From Streptomyces sp. WP-1 (lineage in GTDB: Bacteria; Actinomycetota; Actinomycetes; Streptomycetales; Streptomycetaceae), in NCBI RefSeq assembly GCF_030450125.1, contig NZ_CP123923.1:6014001-6078000 (forward strand): a DNA stretch of 64,000 bases, in the 5' to 3' direction. Made by a program: the position numbers and the translations under genes. Below, piece after piece: positions 17,007-24,914 of the stretch (position 1 is the first letter of the stretch; the number at the start of each line of letters is the position of its first letter). The notes under the pieces are model-generated. The model did no database searches, was not told where the DNA came from, and worked only from the letters and a program-made list of their open reading frames with translations.

Positions 17007-18259
17007 CACAGCTGTCGGGCCTCCTCGACACCGAGGCGATCCGCAAGGACTTCCCCGTCCTGGACCGTGTCGTCCACGACGGCAGGAAGCTCGTGTACCT
17101 GGACAACGCGGCGACCAGCCAGAAGCCGCGCCAGGTGCTGGACGCCCTCAACGAGTACTACGAGCGTTACAACGCCAACGTCCACCGCGGCGTGCACGTC
17201 CTCGCCGAGGAGGCCACGGCACTCTACGAGGGCGCGCGCGACAAGGTGGCGGAGTTCGTCAACGCCCCGAGCCGCGACGAGGTGATCTTCACCAAGAACG
17301 CCTCCGAGTCCCTCAACCTCGTGGCCAACATGCTCGGTTGGGCCGACGAGCCCTACCGGGTCGACCACGAGACCGAGATCGTCATCACGGAGATGGAGCA
17401 CCACTCCAACATCGTGCCGTGGCAGCTGCTGGCGCAGCGCACCGGCGCGAAGCTGAAGTGGTTCGGCCTGACCGACGACGGCCGCCTGGACCTGTCGAAC
17501 ATCGACGAGATCATCACCGAGAAGACGAAGATCGTCTCCTTCGTGCTGGTCTCGAACATCCTCGGCACCGTCAACCCGGTCGAGGCGATAGTGCGCCGCG
17601 CCCAGGAGGTCGGCGCGCTGGTGTGCGTCGACGCCTCCCAGGCCGCGCCGCACATGCCGGTGGACGTCCAGGCCCTCGGCGCCGACTTCGTGGCCTTCAC
17701 CGGCCACAAGATGTGCGGTCCGACCGGCATCGGCGTGCTGTGGGGCCGCCAGGAGCTGCTGGAGGACCTGCCGCCGTTCCTGGGCGGTGGCGAGATGATC
17801 GAGACCGTCTCGATGCACTCCTCGACGTACGCCCCCGCGCCGCACAAGTTCGAGGCGGGCACGCCCCCGATCGCGCAGGCGGTCGGCCTGGGCGCGGCGA
17901 TCGACTACCTCCAGGCGATCGGCATGGAGAAGATCCTCGCGCACGAGCACGCGCTCACCCAGTACGCGGTGGAGCGGCTGGCCCAGGTCCCCGATCTGCG
18001 GATCATCGGCCCGACCACGGCCGAGGACCGGGGCGCCGCGATCTCCTTCACCCTGGGCGACATCCACCCGCACGACGTGGGCCAGGTCCTGGACGAGCAG
18101 GGCATCGCGGTCCGCGTCGGCCACCACTGTGCCCGTCCGGTCTGCCTGCGCTACGGAATTCCCGCGACCACGCGAGCGTCGTTCTATCTGTACTCCACGC
18201 CGGCCGAGATCGACGCTCTGGTCGACGGTCTGGAGCACGTACGGAACTTCTTCGGCTGA
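17003..18259 (+). CDS. sufS: Cysteine desulfurase SufS
   Basis: Pyridoxal-phosphate enzyme that takes sulfur from cysteine as a protein-bound persulfide; 418 residues. The cofactor lysine is in FTGHKMCGPTGIGVLWG, the histidine in ITEMEHHSNIVPWQ, and the catalytic cysteine in VRVGHHCARPVC near residue 375. It is a group II (SufS-type) desulfurase, expected to hand sulfur to SufU. GTG start at 17003 overlaps sufC. Confidence 0.97.
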   Translation: MTQLSGLLDTEAIRKDFPVLDRVVHDGRKLVYLDNAATSQKPRQVLDALNEYYERYNANVHRGVHVLAEEATALYEGARDKVAEFVNAPSRDEVIFTKNASESLNLVANMLGWADEPYRVDHETEIVITEMEHHSNIVPWQLLAQRTGAKLKWFGLTDDGRLDLSNIDEIITEKTKIVSFVLVSNILGTVNPVEAIVRRAQEVGALVCVDASQAAPHMPVDVQALGADFVAFTGHKMCGPTGIGVLWGRQELLEDLPPFLGGGEMIETVSMHSSTYAPAPHKFEAGTPPIAQAVGLGAAIDYLQAIGMEKILAHEHALTQYAVERLAQVPDLRIIGPTTAEDRGAAISFTLGDIHPHDVGQVLDEQGIAVRVGHHCARPVCLRYGIPATTRASFYLYSTPAEIDALVDGLEHVRNFFG

Positions 18260-18276
18260 GAGGCGTGTCGAAAACC

Positions 18277-18744
18277 GTGAAGCTGGACTCCATGTACCAG
18301 GAAGTCATCCTGGACCACTACAAGAACCCGCACGGGCGTGGTCTCCGGGATGGCGACGCCGAGGTGCACCATGTGAACCCGACGTGCGGCGACGAGATCA
18401 CCCTCCGTGTGAAGTACGACGGCACGAAGATCGCGGACGTCTCGTACGAGGGCCAGGGCTGCTCGATCAGCCAGGCATCGGCCTCCGTGCTGAACGACCT
18501 CCTGGTCGGCAAGGACCTGCCCGAGGCGCAGAAGATCCAGGAGACGTTCCTGGAGCTGATGCAGTCCAAGGGCAAGATCGAGCCGGACGACGCGATGGAG
18601 GAGGTGCTGGAGGACGCGGTCGCGTTCGCCGGTGTCTCCAAGTACCCCGCGCGGGTCAAGTGCGCCCTCCTGAGCTGGATGGCGTGGAAGGACGCGACGG
18701 CCCAGGCGCTGGGTGGCGCCGAAGCCGAAAGGAAGACCGCATGA
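18277..18744 (+). CDS. sufU: Sulfur-transfer protein SufU
   Basis: Zinc-containing IscU-like protein that accepts persulfide sulfur from SufS in Gram-positive bacteria; 155 residues from GTG 18277. The three conserved cysteines are in NPTCGDEI, QGCSISQAS and RVKCALLSW. The start is uncertain: GTG 18265 and ATG 18292 are in frame, but family members begin near KLDSMYQEVILDHY. Stop overlaps the sufT ATG. Confidence 0.94.
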   Translation: MKLDSMYQEVILDHYKNPHGRGLRDGDAEVHHVNPTCGDEITLRVKYDGTKIADVSYEGQGCSISQASASVLNDLLVGKDLPEAQKIQETFLELMQSKGKIEPDDAMEEVLEDAVAFAGVSKYPARVKCALLSWMAWKDATAQALGGAEAERKTA

Positions 18745-19073
18745 GCGACACCGTCGAGATGAAGCCGGCCTCGGAGGAGGAACTCCGTGAGGCCCTGATG
18801 GACGTGGTCGACCCCGAGCTGGGCATCGACGTCGTCAACCTCGGCCTGATCTACGGCATCCACGTGGACGACTCCAACGTGGCCACCGTGGACATGACCC
18901 TGACCTCCGCGGCCTGCCCGCTGACGGACGTCATCGAGGACCAGGCCAAGTCCGCCACGGACGGCATCGTCAACGAGCTCCGGATCAACTGGGTCTGGAT
19001 GCCGCCGTGGGGCCCGGACAAGATCACGGACGAGGGCCGTGAGCAGCTGCGCGCGCTGGGTTTCAACGTCTGA
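18741..19073 (+). CDS. sufT: Metal-sulfur cluster assembly factor SufT (DUF59)
   Basis: A 110-residue MIP18/PaaD-like protein involved in iron-sulfur cluster maturation or delivery. The DUF59 signature is VVDPELGIDVVNLGLIYGI, the conserved cysteine is in SAACPLTD, and it ends with VWMPPWGPDKITDEGREQL. Last gene of the SUF operon; its ATG overlaps the sufU stop and a terminator follows. Confidence 0.94.
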   Translation: MSDTVEMKPASEEELREALMDVVDPELGIDVVNLGLIYGIHVDDSNVATVDMTLTSAACPLTDVIEDQAKSATDGIVNELRINWVWMPPWGPDKITDEGREQLRALGFNV

Positions 19074-19098
19074 CAGCGTCTGGCACAGAGCTTGTGCG

Positions 19099-19128
19099 AG
19101 GGGCCATGGCAGGAATGCCGTGGCCCCT
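19099..19128 (+). terminator. Terminator of the SUF operon
   Basis: A 13-bp stem (19099-19111 with 19116-19128, one G-T type pair) closed by a GGAA tetraloop, followed by TTT; 26 bases after the sufT stop. Confidence 0.85.
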
Positions 19129-19188
19129 TTCGCATGCCCGGCGCCCGCCCCGGCGCCCCCTGTTCGCCTACGCGTCGCACCGTCGTCA

Positions 19189-19202
19189 TGTACGGCCGTA
19201 CA
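19189..19202. promoter_or_regulatory. Palindromic operator 1 (TGTACGGCCGTACA)
   Basis: Perfect 14-bp palindrome 23 bases upstream of the SMR gene start. It shares TGTACG/CGTACA half-sites with the second palindrome, suggesting one regulator binds both, probably the TetR protein encoded downstream. Confidence 0.6.
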
Positions 19203-19207
19203 CATCC

Positions 19208-19225
19208 TGTGTACGCTCGTACACA
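19208..19225. promoter_or_regulatory. Palindromic operator 2 (TGTGTACGCTCGTACACA)
   Basis: Perfect 18-bp palindrome ending on the A of the SMR gene ATG. The TACGCT inside it could be a -10 element. Location on the start codon suggests a leaderless transcript shut off by the bound repressor. Confidence 0.65.
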
Positions 19226-19548
19226 TGGGATATCTGACGCTCGCCGGCGCCATAGCCGCCGAGGTGACCGCCACGACGGCGATGAAGTACAGCCATGGGT
19301 TCACCCGGCTCGGACCCTCGCTGGTGACGGCGCTGGGGTATCTGGTGTCTTTCCTGCTGCTGGCGCAGACGCTCAAGACGGTGCAGATCGGTACGGCGTA
19401 CGCGATCTGGTCCGGGGTGGGGACCGCGGCCATCGCGGTGCTCGGGCTGCTGCTGTTCGGGGAGGGGCTCGACGCGGTCAAGGTGGCGGGGATCCTGCTG
19501 ATCATCGGGGGCGTGGTGGTGCTGAACCTCGGCGGGACGAGCCACTGA
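19225..19548 (+). CDS. Small multidrug resistance (SMR) family efflux protein
   Basis: A 107-residue protein with four membrane segments, the hallmark of the SMR/EmrE family of proton-coupled exporters of cationic compounds. The membrane-embedded glutamate is in the first helix (AGAIAAEVTATTAMKYS), and AYAIWSGVGTAAIAVLG is the conserved third-helix region. No ribosome-binding site; the operator abuts the ATG. Its stop overlaps the ATG of the TetR gene by one base (TGATG). Confidence 0.94.
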   Translation: MGYLTLAGAIAAEVTATTAMKYSHGFTRLGPSLVTALGYLVSFLLLAQTLKTVQIGTAYAIWSGVGTAAIAVLGLLLFGEGLDAVKVAGILLIIGGVVVLNLGGTSH

Positions 19549-20117
19549 TGGCCCGGCGCTACGACCCCGGCCGGCGCCAGCGGATCATCGACGCGGCGAT
19601 CCGGGTGGCCGGGCGGGACGGGCTCGCCGGGCTGAGCCATCGCACGGTCGCGGCCGAGGCGGATGTGCCGCTCGGCTCCACCACGTACCACTTCGCCACC
19701 CTGGACGATCTGCTGGTGGCCGCCCTGAGCCAGGCGAACGAGGGGTTCGCGGCGGCGCTCGACGCCGGCGGGGCGCTGGCCTGCGGCGATCTCGCGGCCG
19801 GGCTCGCCCGGGTCCTCGGCGACTGGCTGAACGGCGACCGTCCGGGCGCGGAGCTGGAGTACGAGCTGTACCTCGCCGCCCTGCGCCGCCCGGCCCTGCG
19901 GCCCGTCGCCGCCCGGTGGACCGAGGAGACCGGCGCGCGGCTGTCCGCCCGGGTCGACGCGGTGACGGCGCGGGCGCTGCTCGCGCTGATGGACGGGATC
20001 TGCCTCCAGGTGCTGCTGACGGGCGGGTCGTACGACGAGGCGTACGCGCGGGAGGCGCTCGGGCGGGTGATCGGCCGAACGGGAGGGTGTCCGGCCGGGG
20101 GCCGGCGGATCGGGTGA
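19548..20117 (+). CDS. TetR family transcriptional regulator
   Basis: A 189-residue repressor with an N-terminal helix-turn-helix at about residues 12-50 (IIDAAIRVAGRDGLAGLSHRTVA ending before TTYHFATLDDLL). The C-terminal ligand domain is Ala/Leu-rich helices. It is coupled to the SMR efflux gene and most likely autoregulates the pair through the palindromes at 19189-19225. Confidence 0.92.
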   Translation: MARRYDPGRRQRIIDAAIRVAGRDGLAGLSHRTVAAEADVPLGSTTYHFATLDDLLVAALSQANEGFAAALDAGGALACGDLAAGLARVLGDWLNGDRPGAELEYELYLAALRRPALRPVAARWTEETGARLSARVDAVTARALLALMDGICLQVLLTGGSYDEAYAREALGRVIGRTGGCPAGGRRIG

Positions 20118-20188
20118 AGGCGGATCCCGCGACCGGCACATGAGACACGGTTCGCCCCCGCACCCCGTGCCACGTTAGGTTTTGTCCC

Positions 20189-21175
20189 ATGACCGACACT
20201 GCTTCCCGTACCACCGGCGCCGTCGCCGCCGGCCTCGCCACGATCGCCTCCGACGGCACCGTTCTCGACACCTGGTTCCCCGCGCCCGAGCTGGTCGCCG
20301 AGCCGGGCCCGGCCGGCACCGAGCGGCTGTCCGCCGAGCGCGCGGCGGAGCTGCTGGGCGGCGGCGCGACCGCGGCGATCGGCCCGGACGCCCGCAGGGG
20401 CGTCGAGGTGGTCGCGGTCCGCACGGTCATCGCCTCGCTGGACGAGAAGCCGCTGGACGCGCACGACACCTATCTGCGCCTGCACCTGCTCTCGCACCGC
20501 CTGGTCAAGCCGCACGGCCAGAACCTGGACGGCATCTTCGGCCACCTCGCCAACGTCGCCTGGACCTCGCTCGGCCCGGTCGCCGTGGACGACATCGAGA
20601 AGGTGCGGCTGAACGCCCGCGCCGAGGGCCTGCACCTCCAGGTCACCTCGATCGACAAGTTCCCCCGCATGACGGACTACGTGGCTCCCAAGGGCGTCCG
20701 CATCGCCGACGCCGACCGGGTCCGGCTGGGCGCGCACCTGGCCGAGGGCACCACCGTGATGCACGAGGGCTTCGTCAACTTCAACGCCGGCACGCTCGGC
20801 ACCTCGATGGTCGAGGGCCGGATCTCGGCCGGTGTCGTCGTCGGCGACGGCTCGGACATCGGCGGCGGCGCCTCCACCATGGGCACCCTGTCCGGCGGCG
20901 GCAATGTGATCATCGCCATCGGCGAGCGCTGCCTGGTCGGCGCCGAGGCGGGCGTCGGCATCGCCCTCGGCGACGAGTGCGTGGTGGAGGCCGGTCTGTA
21001 CGTCACCGCCGGGACCCGCGTCACCATGCCCGACGGCCAGATCGTCAAGGCCCGCGACCTCAACGGCGCCTCCCACATCCTCTTCCGCCGCAACTCGGTC
21101 ACCGGCACGGTCGAGGCCCGCCCGAACAACGCGGTCTGGGGCGGCCTGAACGACATCCTGCACAGCCACAACTGA
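20189..21175 (+). CDS. dapD: 2,3,4,5-tetrahydropyridine-2,6-dicarboxylate N-succinyltransferase
   Basis: Succinyl-CoA-dependent step of lysine and diaminopimelate synthesis, 328 residues as in the actinobacterial type. The left-handed beta-helix hexapeptide part runs from about residue 180 ([20 protein letters not shown], then [17 protein letters not shown]). The end [18 protein letters not shown] is conserved. There is no obvious ribosome-binding site before the ATG. A dapA-type gene lies close by on the other strand. Confidence 0.95.
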   Translation: MTDTASRTTGAVAAGLATIASDGTVLDTWFPAPELVAEPGPAGTERLSAERAAELLGGGATAAIGPDARRGVEVVAVRTVIASLDEKPLDAHDTYLRLHLLSHRLVKPHGQNLDGIFGHLANVAWTSLGPVAVDDIEKVRLNARAEGLHLQVTSIDKFPRMTDYVAPKGVRIADADRVRLGAHLAEGTTVMHEGFVNFNAGTLGTSMVEGRISAGVVVGDGSDIGGGASTMGTLSGGGNVIIAIGERCLVGAEAGVGIALGDECVVEAGLYVTAGTRVTMPDGQIVKARDLNGASHILFRRNSVTGTVEARPNNAVWGGLNDILHSHN

Positions 21176-21192
21176 CCGGCCCCGCAAGCCCG

Positions 21193-21225
21193 GAGCGCCC
21201 CTCGCCCGCGTGGTGAGGGGCGCTC
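21193..21225. terminator. Bidirectional terminator after dapD
   Basis: Perfect 11-bp stem (21193-21203 with 21215-21225) and an 11-nt loop, between the convergent dapD and HAD-like genes. Confidence 0.75.
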
Positions 21226-21227
21226 GG

Positions 21228-21731
21228 TCAGGTCAGGCCGGCCGCGAACTCCGCCAGGGTGGTGAAGTCGCCCTCGCGCAGGCCGATGCGGGGGTCCACA
21301 TGGTGGAGGAGGGCGGGGCCCGGGTGGTGGTCGGTCACGAACACCGCGTCCTCGGTGCTCTGTTCGTCGTCGACCCAGGCGAACGGCCGGCCCCCGGCGT
21401 ACGCCACGATCGCCTCCGTCTTCCAGTGCACCCCGTCGGACCGGTGCGCGAACAGGCCCGCGCCGAAGTCGACGTACGGCAGTTCGGGCAGTCCGAGGAC
21501 AGGGGCGATCCAGTGGTTGGCCTCGGCCATCCAGGTCGTCGCCCAGCACAGCTCGTAGCCGAGGGCCAGCAGCGCGGGGCCGTGGGCCGGATTCAGCCAG
21601 ACCCGCAGGGGGCGGCGGGAGGAGGCCAGCGGCACCCGGATCGTCGTATAACCCTCCGGCCGGCGCTCCGGTCGGGCGCCGTACGGGTTGAGCGGACCGT
21701 CGACGTCCAGGAAGAGCAGGGGGCGGCTCAC
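21228..21731 (-). CDS. HAD-like hydrolase domain protein
   Basis: A 167-residue protein opening with LLFLDVDGPLNPYG, a DxDG phosphatase/hydrolase motif I of the haloacid dehalogenase superfamily. WATTWMAEANHWIAP and the acidic stretch FAWVDDEQSTED near residue 120 resemble HAD motifs II and IV in a compact group often annotated as secreted or hypothetical proteins in Streptomyces. No signal peptide is seen. Substrate unknown. Confidence 0.85.
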   Translation of the reverse strand: MSRPLLFLDVDGPLNPYGARPERRPEGYTTIRVPLASSRRPLRVWLNPAHGPALLALGYELCWATTWMAEANHWIAPVLGLPELPYVDFGAGLFAHRSDGVHWKTEAIVAYAGGRPFAWVDDEQSTEDAVFVTDHHPGPALLHHVDPRIGLREGDFTTLAEFAAGLT

Positions 21732-21765
21732 GGGGACACCGTACGGCAGACGGGGGGAGCGCGGA

Positions 21766-22665
21766 TCAGGATTCGGTCAGTTCTTCGAAGCGGGCGTGCA
21801 GTTCGGCTGTCACCTGCGGAGAGGCGGGCAGCAGTGGGGCGCGGACCGGGCCCGCGGGCAGGCCGAGCCGGGACAGGAGGGCCTTGGCGGTGACCGTCCC
21901 GGGCAGGTCCGCGGCCGTCATGGCCTCGATCAACGGGGTCGCCCGCAGCTGGAGTCGCCGCGCCCGCGCGGTGTCGGCCGCGTCGAAGGCGTCGAGGACG
22001 GCGCGGGTGTGGCGCGGGGCGGCGTTGGCGACGGTGCTGATGCAGCCCGCCGCGCCGACGGCGTACAGGGCGAGGTTGTGCTCGTCGCAGCCCGCGTAAT
22101 AGGCCAACTCCGTGCGGGCGAGTACCTTCTGGGCGCCCAGGAGGTCGTAGGAGCAGTCCTTGACGCCGGCGATCCGTGGGTGGCCGGCGAGACGGAGGAT
22201 CGTCTCCGGTTCGATGCGGGTGCCGGTGCGGCCCGGGATGTCGTAGAGCAGGACCGGCAGTCCGCTCGCGTCGGCGACGGCGCGGAAGTGCGCGGCGACG
22301 GCCTCCTGGGGCGGCCTGCTGTAGTAGGGCGCCACGACCAGCGCGGCGTCGGCGCCCGCCTTCTCGGCGGCGAGGGCCAGTTCGGTGGTGTGCCGGGTGT
22401 CGGCGGTGCCGATGCCCGCGATCAGGGGGACCCGCGCGCCGACCGCCTCCCGTACGGCCGTGATCAGCTCCGCCTTCTCGCCGTCGGTGGTGGTCGGCGA
22501 CTCGCCCGTGGTGCCGTTGAGGACCAGCCCGTCGCAGCCCTCCGCGACCAGGTGGGCGGCCAGTTCCTGGGCGCCGGACCGGTCCAGCGCCCCCTCCTCG
22601 GTGAACGGGGTGATCATCGCGCACAGGACGCGGCCGAAGGGGGAGGGGCTGTGTGTGATCGTCAT
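21766..22665 (-). CDS. dapA: 4-hydroxy-tetrahydrodipicolinate synthase family protein
   Basis: Class I aldolase (299 residues) condensing pyruvate with aspartate semialdehyde in lysine synthesis. The family motifs NGTTGESPTT, YDIPGRTGTRI (with the catalytic tyrosine region) and the Schiff-base lysine in IAGVKDCSYD are present. Streptomyces carry several DapA homologues; the nearby dapD supports the lysine role, but a related N-acetylneuraminate lyase-type activity cannot be ruled out. Confidence 0.9.
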   Translation of the reverse strand: MTITHSPSPFGRVLCAMITPFTEEGALDRSGAQELAAHLVAEGCDGLVLNGTTGESPTTTDGEKAELITAVREAVGARVPLIAGIGTADTRHTTELALAAEKAGADAALVVAPYYSRPPQEAVAAHFRAVADASGLPVLLYDIPGRTGTRIEPETILRLAGHPRIAGVKDCSYDLLGAQKVLARTELAYYAGCDEHNLALYAVGAAGCISTVANAAPRHTRAVLDAFDAADTARARRLQLRATPLIEAMTAADLPGTVTAKALLSRLGLPAGPVRAPLLPASPQVTAELHARFEELTES

Positions 22666-22724
22666 ACCCGTTAGTGTCGGCAGCGGGTCGATGTAGCTCC
22701 ACTTAATTCTTCTTCACGGTATTC

Positions 22725-22738
22725 GTAAGTTTGCTTAC
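22725..22738. promoter_or_regulatory. Palindrome GTAAGTTTGCTTAC upstream of dapA
   Basis: Arms GTAAG (22725-22729) and CTTAC (22734-22738) around TTTG, inside the most AT-rich stretch of the gap between dapA and the plus-strand operon. It is a candidate operator for either gene set. Confidence 0.35.
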
Positions 22739-22833
22739 TTGTTCGGGTGTGGCGCAAGGTCGTGTGTCCAAGTCGGCCGTTCATGGGTCACCATGGGCGG
22801 AGGGTCATCACCGACGTGAGCCATGGAGGCACC

Positions 22834-22980
22834 ATGAAGCTCGGCAAGGCACTGGCCACCGGCGTCGCCGAGGAGCGGCCGGGAATCCACGACGAGGAAG
22901 AGACGGTCCGGCAGCCCGCCGAGGCCGCCCGTACCGCACCGGCCGAGCCGGCCCGTGAAGAGGTTCCGGCAGGCCGATGA
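22834..22980 (+). CDS. Small charged protein, 48 residues
   Basis: Starts MKLGKALATGVAEERPG and continues with a Glu/Ala/Pro-rich tail. GGAGG lies 4 bases upstream of the ATG, and the stop overlaps the next ATG (ATGA), so it is probably translated and coupled. I recognise no family. It heads the first pair of the 22834-24790 gene group. Confidence 0.6.
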   Translation: MKLGKALATGVAEERPGIHDEEETVRQPAEAARTAPAEPAREEVPAGR

Positions 22981-23675
22981 GGCTCCGGCTCCCGGCAGAA
23001 CGCCCCACGGAGCCGCCGACCGGCTACAAGATCGCCCACCCGGTGCTGTCCCCGGACGGCACCCGGGCGGGGTTCACCGGGGTGTCGCTCGGCGGCGCGC
23101 TTCCGTACGGGGTGCTCGACCAGGCGTCCTGCGTCTACGGCCGCAGGCACCGCCCACCCGCGCGCCTGTGCGACTGCGGATTCCACTGCGTCCACGACCG
23201 CGCCGCCGCCGACGCCCTGCGCTGCACCGCCGAGCACCGCACCGCGCTCCTCCTGGAGGTCTCCGTGCTCGGCGCCTACATCCGCTTCGAGCGCGGCTTC
23301 CGCTACGCCCGCCAGCGGGTGCGCACCGCCACCGCGGGCCCCTGCGCCTGCGGCGCCACCGCGGCCCTGCTGGCCGACGCCGGCTGGGGCCGGCCCGGCC
23401 GGCGCGCCCTCGCCCCCTGCTGCGCGGTCTGCGCGCGCGGCCGTACGGCCGTCACCCTCGCGGAGTTCGCCCGGCTCGCCGGGGAGGGCCTGCGGGTACG
23501 GGCGGACGGCGGCGCCTCGGCCGGGACCGTCACCGAACCGGCGACGGGCACCGACTGGGGCGTGCCCGAACTGGTCGCCGAGGCGGCCCTGTTGCAGGCA
23601 CGGCTCGACTGGTTCCAGTCCCAGCTCGGGCGTCTCGGCGACCGCGGGACCGGGGGAGCGGACAAGGGCGGCTGA
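22977..23675 (+). CDS. Cysteine-rich hypothetical protein
   Basis: A 232-residue protein with two cysteine clusters: CDCGFHC with a later Cys (about residues 65-82), and CACG followed by CCAVC (about residues 122-152). The pairing looks like two treble-clef or zinc-ribbon sites, so metal binding is a fair inference. Between them is LLLEVSVLGAYIRFERGFRYARQRV. The C-terminal helix (LVAEAALLQARLDWFQSQLGRL) may form a coiled coil. No enzyme motif. Coupled to the 48-residue gene and followed after 54 bases by a membrane gene pair. Confidence 0.8.
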   Translation: MRLRLPAERPTEPPTGYKIAHPVLSPDGTRAGFTGVSLGGALPYGVLDQASCVYGRRHRPPARLCDCGFHCVHDRAAADALRCTAEHRTALLLEVSVLGAYIRFERGFRYARQRVRTATAGPCACGATAALLADAGWGRPGRRALAPCCAVCARGRTAVTLAEFARLAGEGLRVRADGGASAGTVTEPATGTDWGVPELVAEAALLQARLDWFQSQLGRLGDRGTGGADKGG

Positions 23676-23729
23676 CGTCGCCCGGCCCGGGTACCCGGAT
23701 GTTCCCGTACAGGAAGGAGGCGGGACACC

Positions 23730-24161
23730 GTGACCATGACCTCGCACACACGACCGCACACACGCCCCGCACTCGACGGGCACCCCTCCACGGGGGAACT
23801 CGTCAATCGCGCCACCGAACAGCTCTCCCTGCTGCTGCGGCAGGAGGTCGCCCTCGCCAAGGCGGAGCTGGCCCAGAAGGGCAAACGGGCCGGGACCGGC
23901 GGCGGGCTGCTGGGCGCCGCGGGCGCCCTCGGCTACGTCGGACTGATCGTGCTGGCCGGCGCGGCCACCGCCGCCCTCGACCTGGTGCTGCCCCTGTGGG
24001 CGGCGGCGCTGATCGTCGCGGCCGTGCTGTTCGCCGTGGCCGCCGTCCTGGCCGTCACCGGACGCGCCCAGCTGCGCCGCGCCGGATCGCCCGTGCCGGA
24101 GGAGACCCTCGGCAGCGTCCGGGCCGATGTCGACGTGATCAAGGAAAGGGCACATCGATGA
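23730..24161 (+). CDS. Phage holin family (DUF1469-type) membrane protein
   Basis: A 143-residue protein with a basic N-terminal part, an amphipathic helix (ELVNRATEQLSLLLRQEVAL) and two adjacent membrane segments (about residues 55-80 and 88-112). This is the layout of the actinobacterial holin-X/DUF1469 family, found in non-phage envelope operons. The GTG at 23730 has AGGAAGGAGG 9 bases upstream. The stop overlaps the next gene. Role in the envelope is unknown. Confidence 0.85.
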   Translation: MTMTSHTRPHTRPALDGHPSTGELVNRATEQLSLLLRQEVALAKAELAQKGKRAGTGGGLLGAAGALGYVGLIVLAGAATAALDLVLPLWAAALIVAAVLFAVAAVLAVTGRAQLRRAGSPVPEETLGSVRADVDVIKERAHR

Positions 24162-24790
24162 CCCAGAGGAACCCGCACGGCTCGGGCGCCAAGGGCCCCG
24201 ACGAGCTGCGCGCGCAGATCGCGCAGACCAGGAACCAACTCGGCGACACCGTGGCCCAGTTGGTGGACCGCGTCGATGTGAAGGGGCGTGCGCGGGCGCG
24301 GGCCGCCGATCTGAAGGACAAGGCCGGCGCCATGAAGGTGCAGCTGCGCTCCAGCGCCGCCCAGGCCGGGCACGGCGCCCAGGGCCGGGCCACGCACGCG
24401 GCGCACGCGATGAAGGGGCGGGCCGCACAGGCGGGCCACGCGGTGCAGGGGACGGCCGCGCGCACCGGGCACACGCTCCAGAGCCGGGTCGCCCAGCACG
24501 GCGGCGCCCATGACGGCCGGCCCCTGCGCGACCGCGCCCTGGAGGCCGGACGCCAGGCCCAGAGCAGGGCGATGGACGCCGGGCACCGCGTGCAGGACCG
24601 GGCCGCCGTGGCCCAGCGACAGCTCGCGCCGCCCGCCCGCAAGGCCGCCGAGGGCCTGCGCGGGGTGCCGCGCCCGGTGCTGATCGCGGGCGCGGCCGGG
24701 GCGGTCGCCCTGATCGCGGCGGGGGTGCTGCGCGGCGGCGGGAGCCGTGGCGCGACCCGTGGCATGAGCCGCCGCCCCTGCTCCTGCTGA
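24158..24790 (+). CDS. DUF3618 protein with 11-residue repeats
   Basis: A 210-residue protein. Residues 15-45 are the DUF3618 signature (DELRAQIAQTRNQLGDTVAQL). From residue 65 to 158 there are about eight repeats of 11 residues, pattern G-R-A-A-x-A-G-H-x-x-Q, with one short interruption at 120-125. A membrane segment (LIAGAAGAVALIAAGVL) is near residues 175-195. Eleven-residue periodicity is typical of amphipathic helices that lie on lipid, as in LEA proteins and synuclein. It is coupled to the holin-like gene, and such pairs often occur in envelope-stress loci (inference). Confidence 0.85.
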   Translation: MTQRNPHGSGAKGPDELRAQIAQTRNQLGDTVAQLVDRVDVKGRARARAADLKDKAGAMKVQLRSSAAQAGHGAQGRATHAAHAMKGRAAQAGHAVQGTAARTGHTLQSRVAQHGGAHDGRPLRDRALEAGRQAQSRAMDAGHRVQDRAAVAQRQLAPPARKAAEGLRGVPRPVLIAGAAGAVALIAAGVLRGGGSRGATRGMSRRPCSC

Positions 24791-24870
24791 GCGCCCCTCA
24801 CCTGTCCCGCCCGCCGACCGGGCACCGAGTCCGTCCGGACGGAGAAGTCTCGCGGGCGGGACCGCCGGGC

Positions 24871-24903
24871 AGGACCGGCTGAACGCGGTGTTCAGCCGGT
24901 CCT
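24871..24903. terminator. Bidirectional terminator
   Basis: Perfect 14-bp stem (24871-24884 with 24890-24903), loop 5 bases, between the convergent DUF3618 and nuclease genes. Confidence 0.88.
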
Positions 24904-24914
24904 GGACCCGGGGG

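Noticed and set aside
23690..23696. GGGTAC as a SigB-type -10 for the holin-like pair
   Set aside because: No GTTT-type -35 at the required spacing upstream; the string is part of a GC-rich palindrome GGGTACCC.
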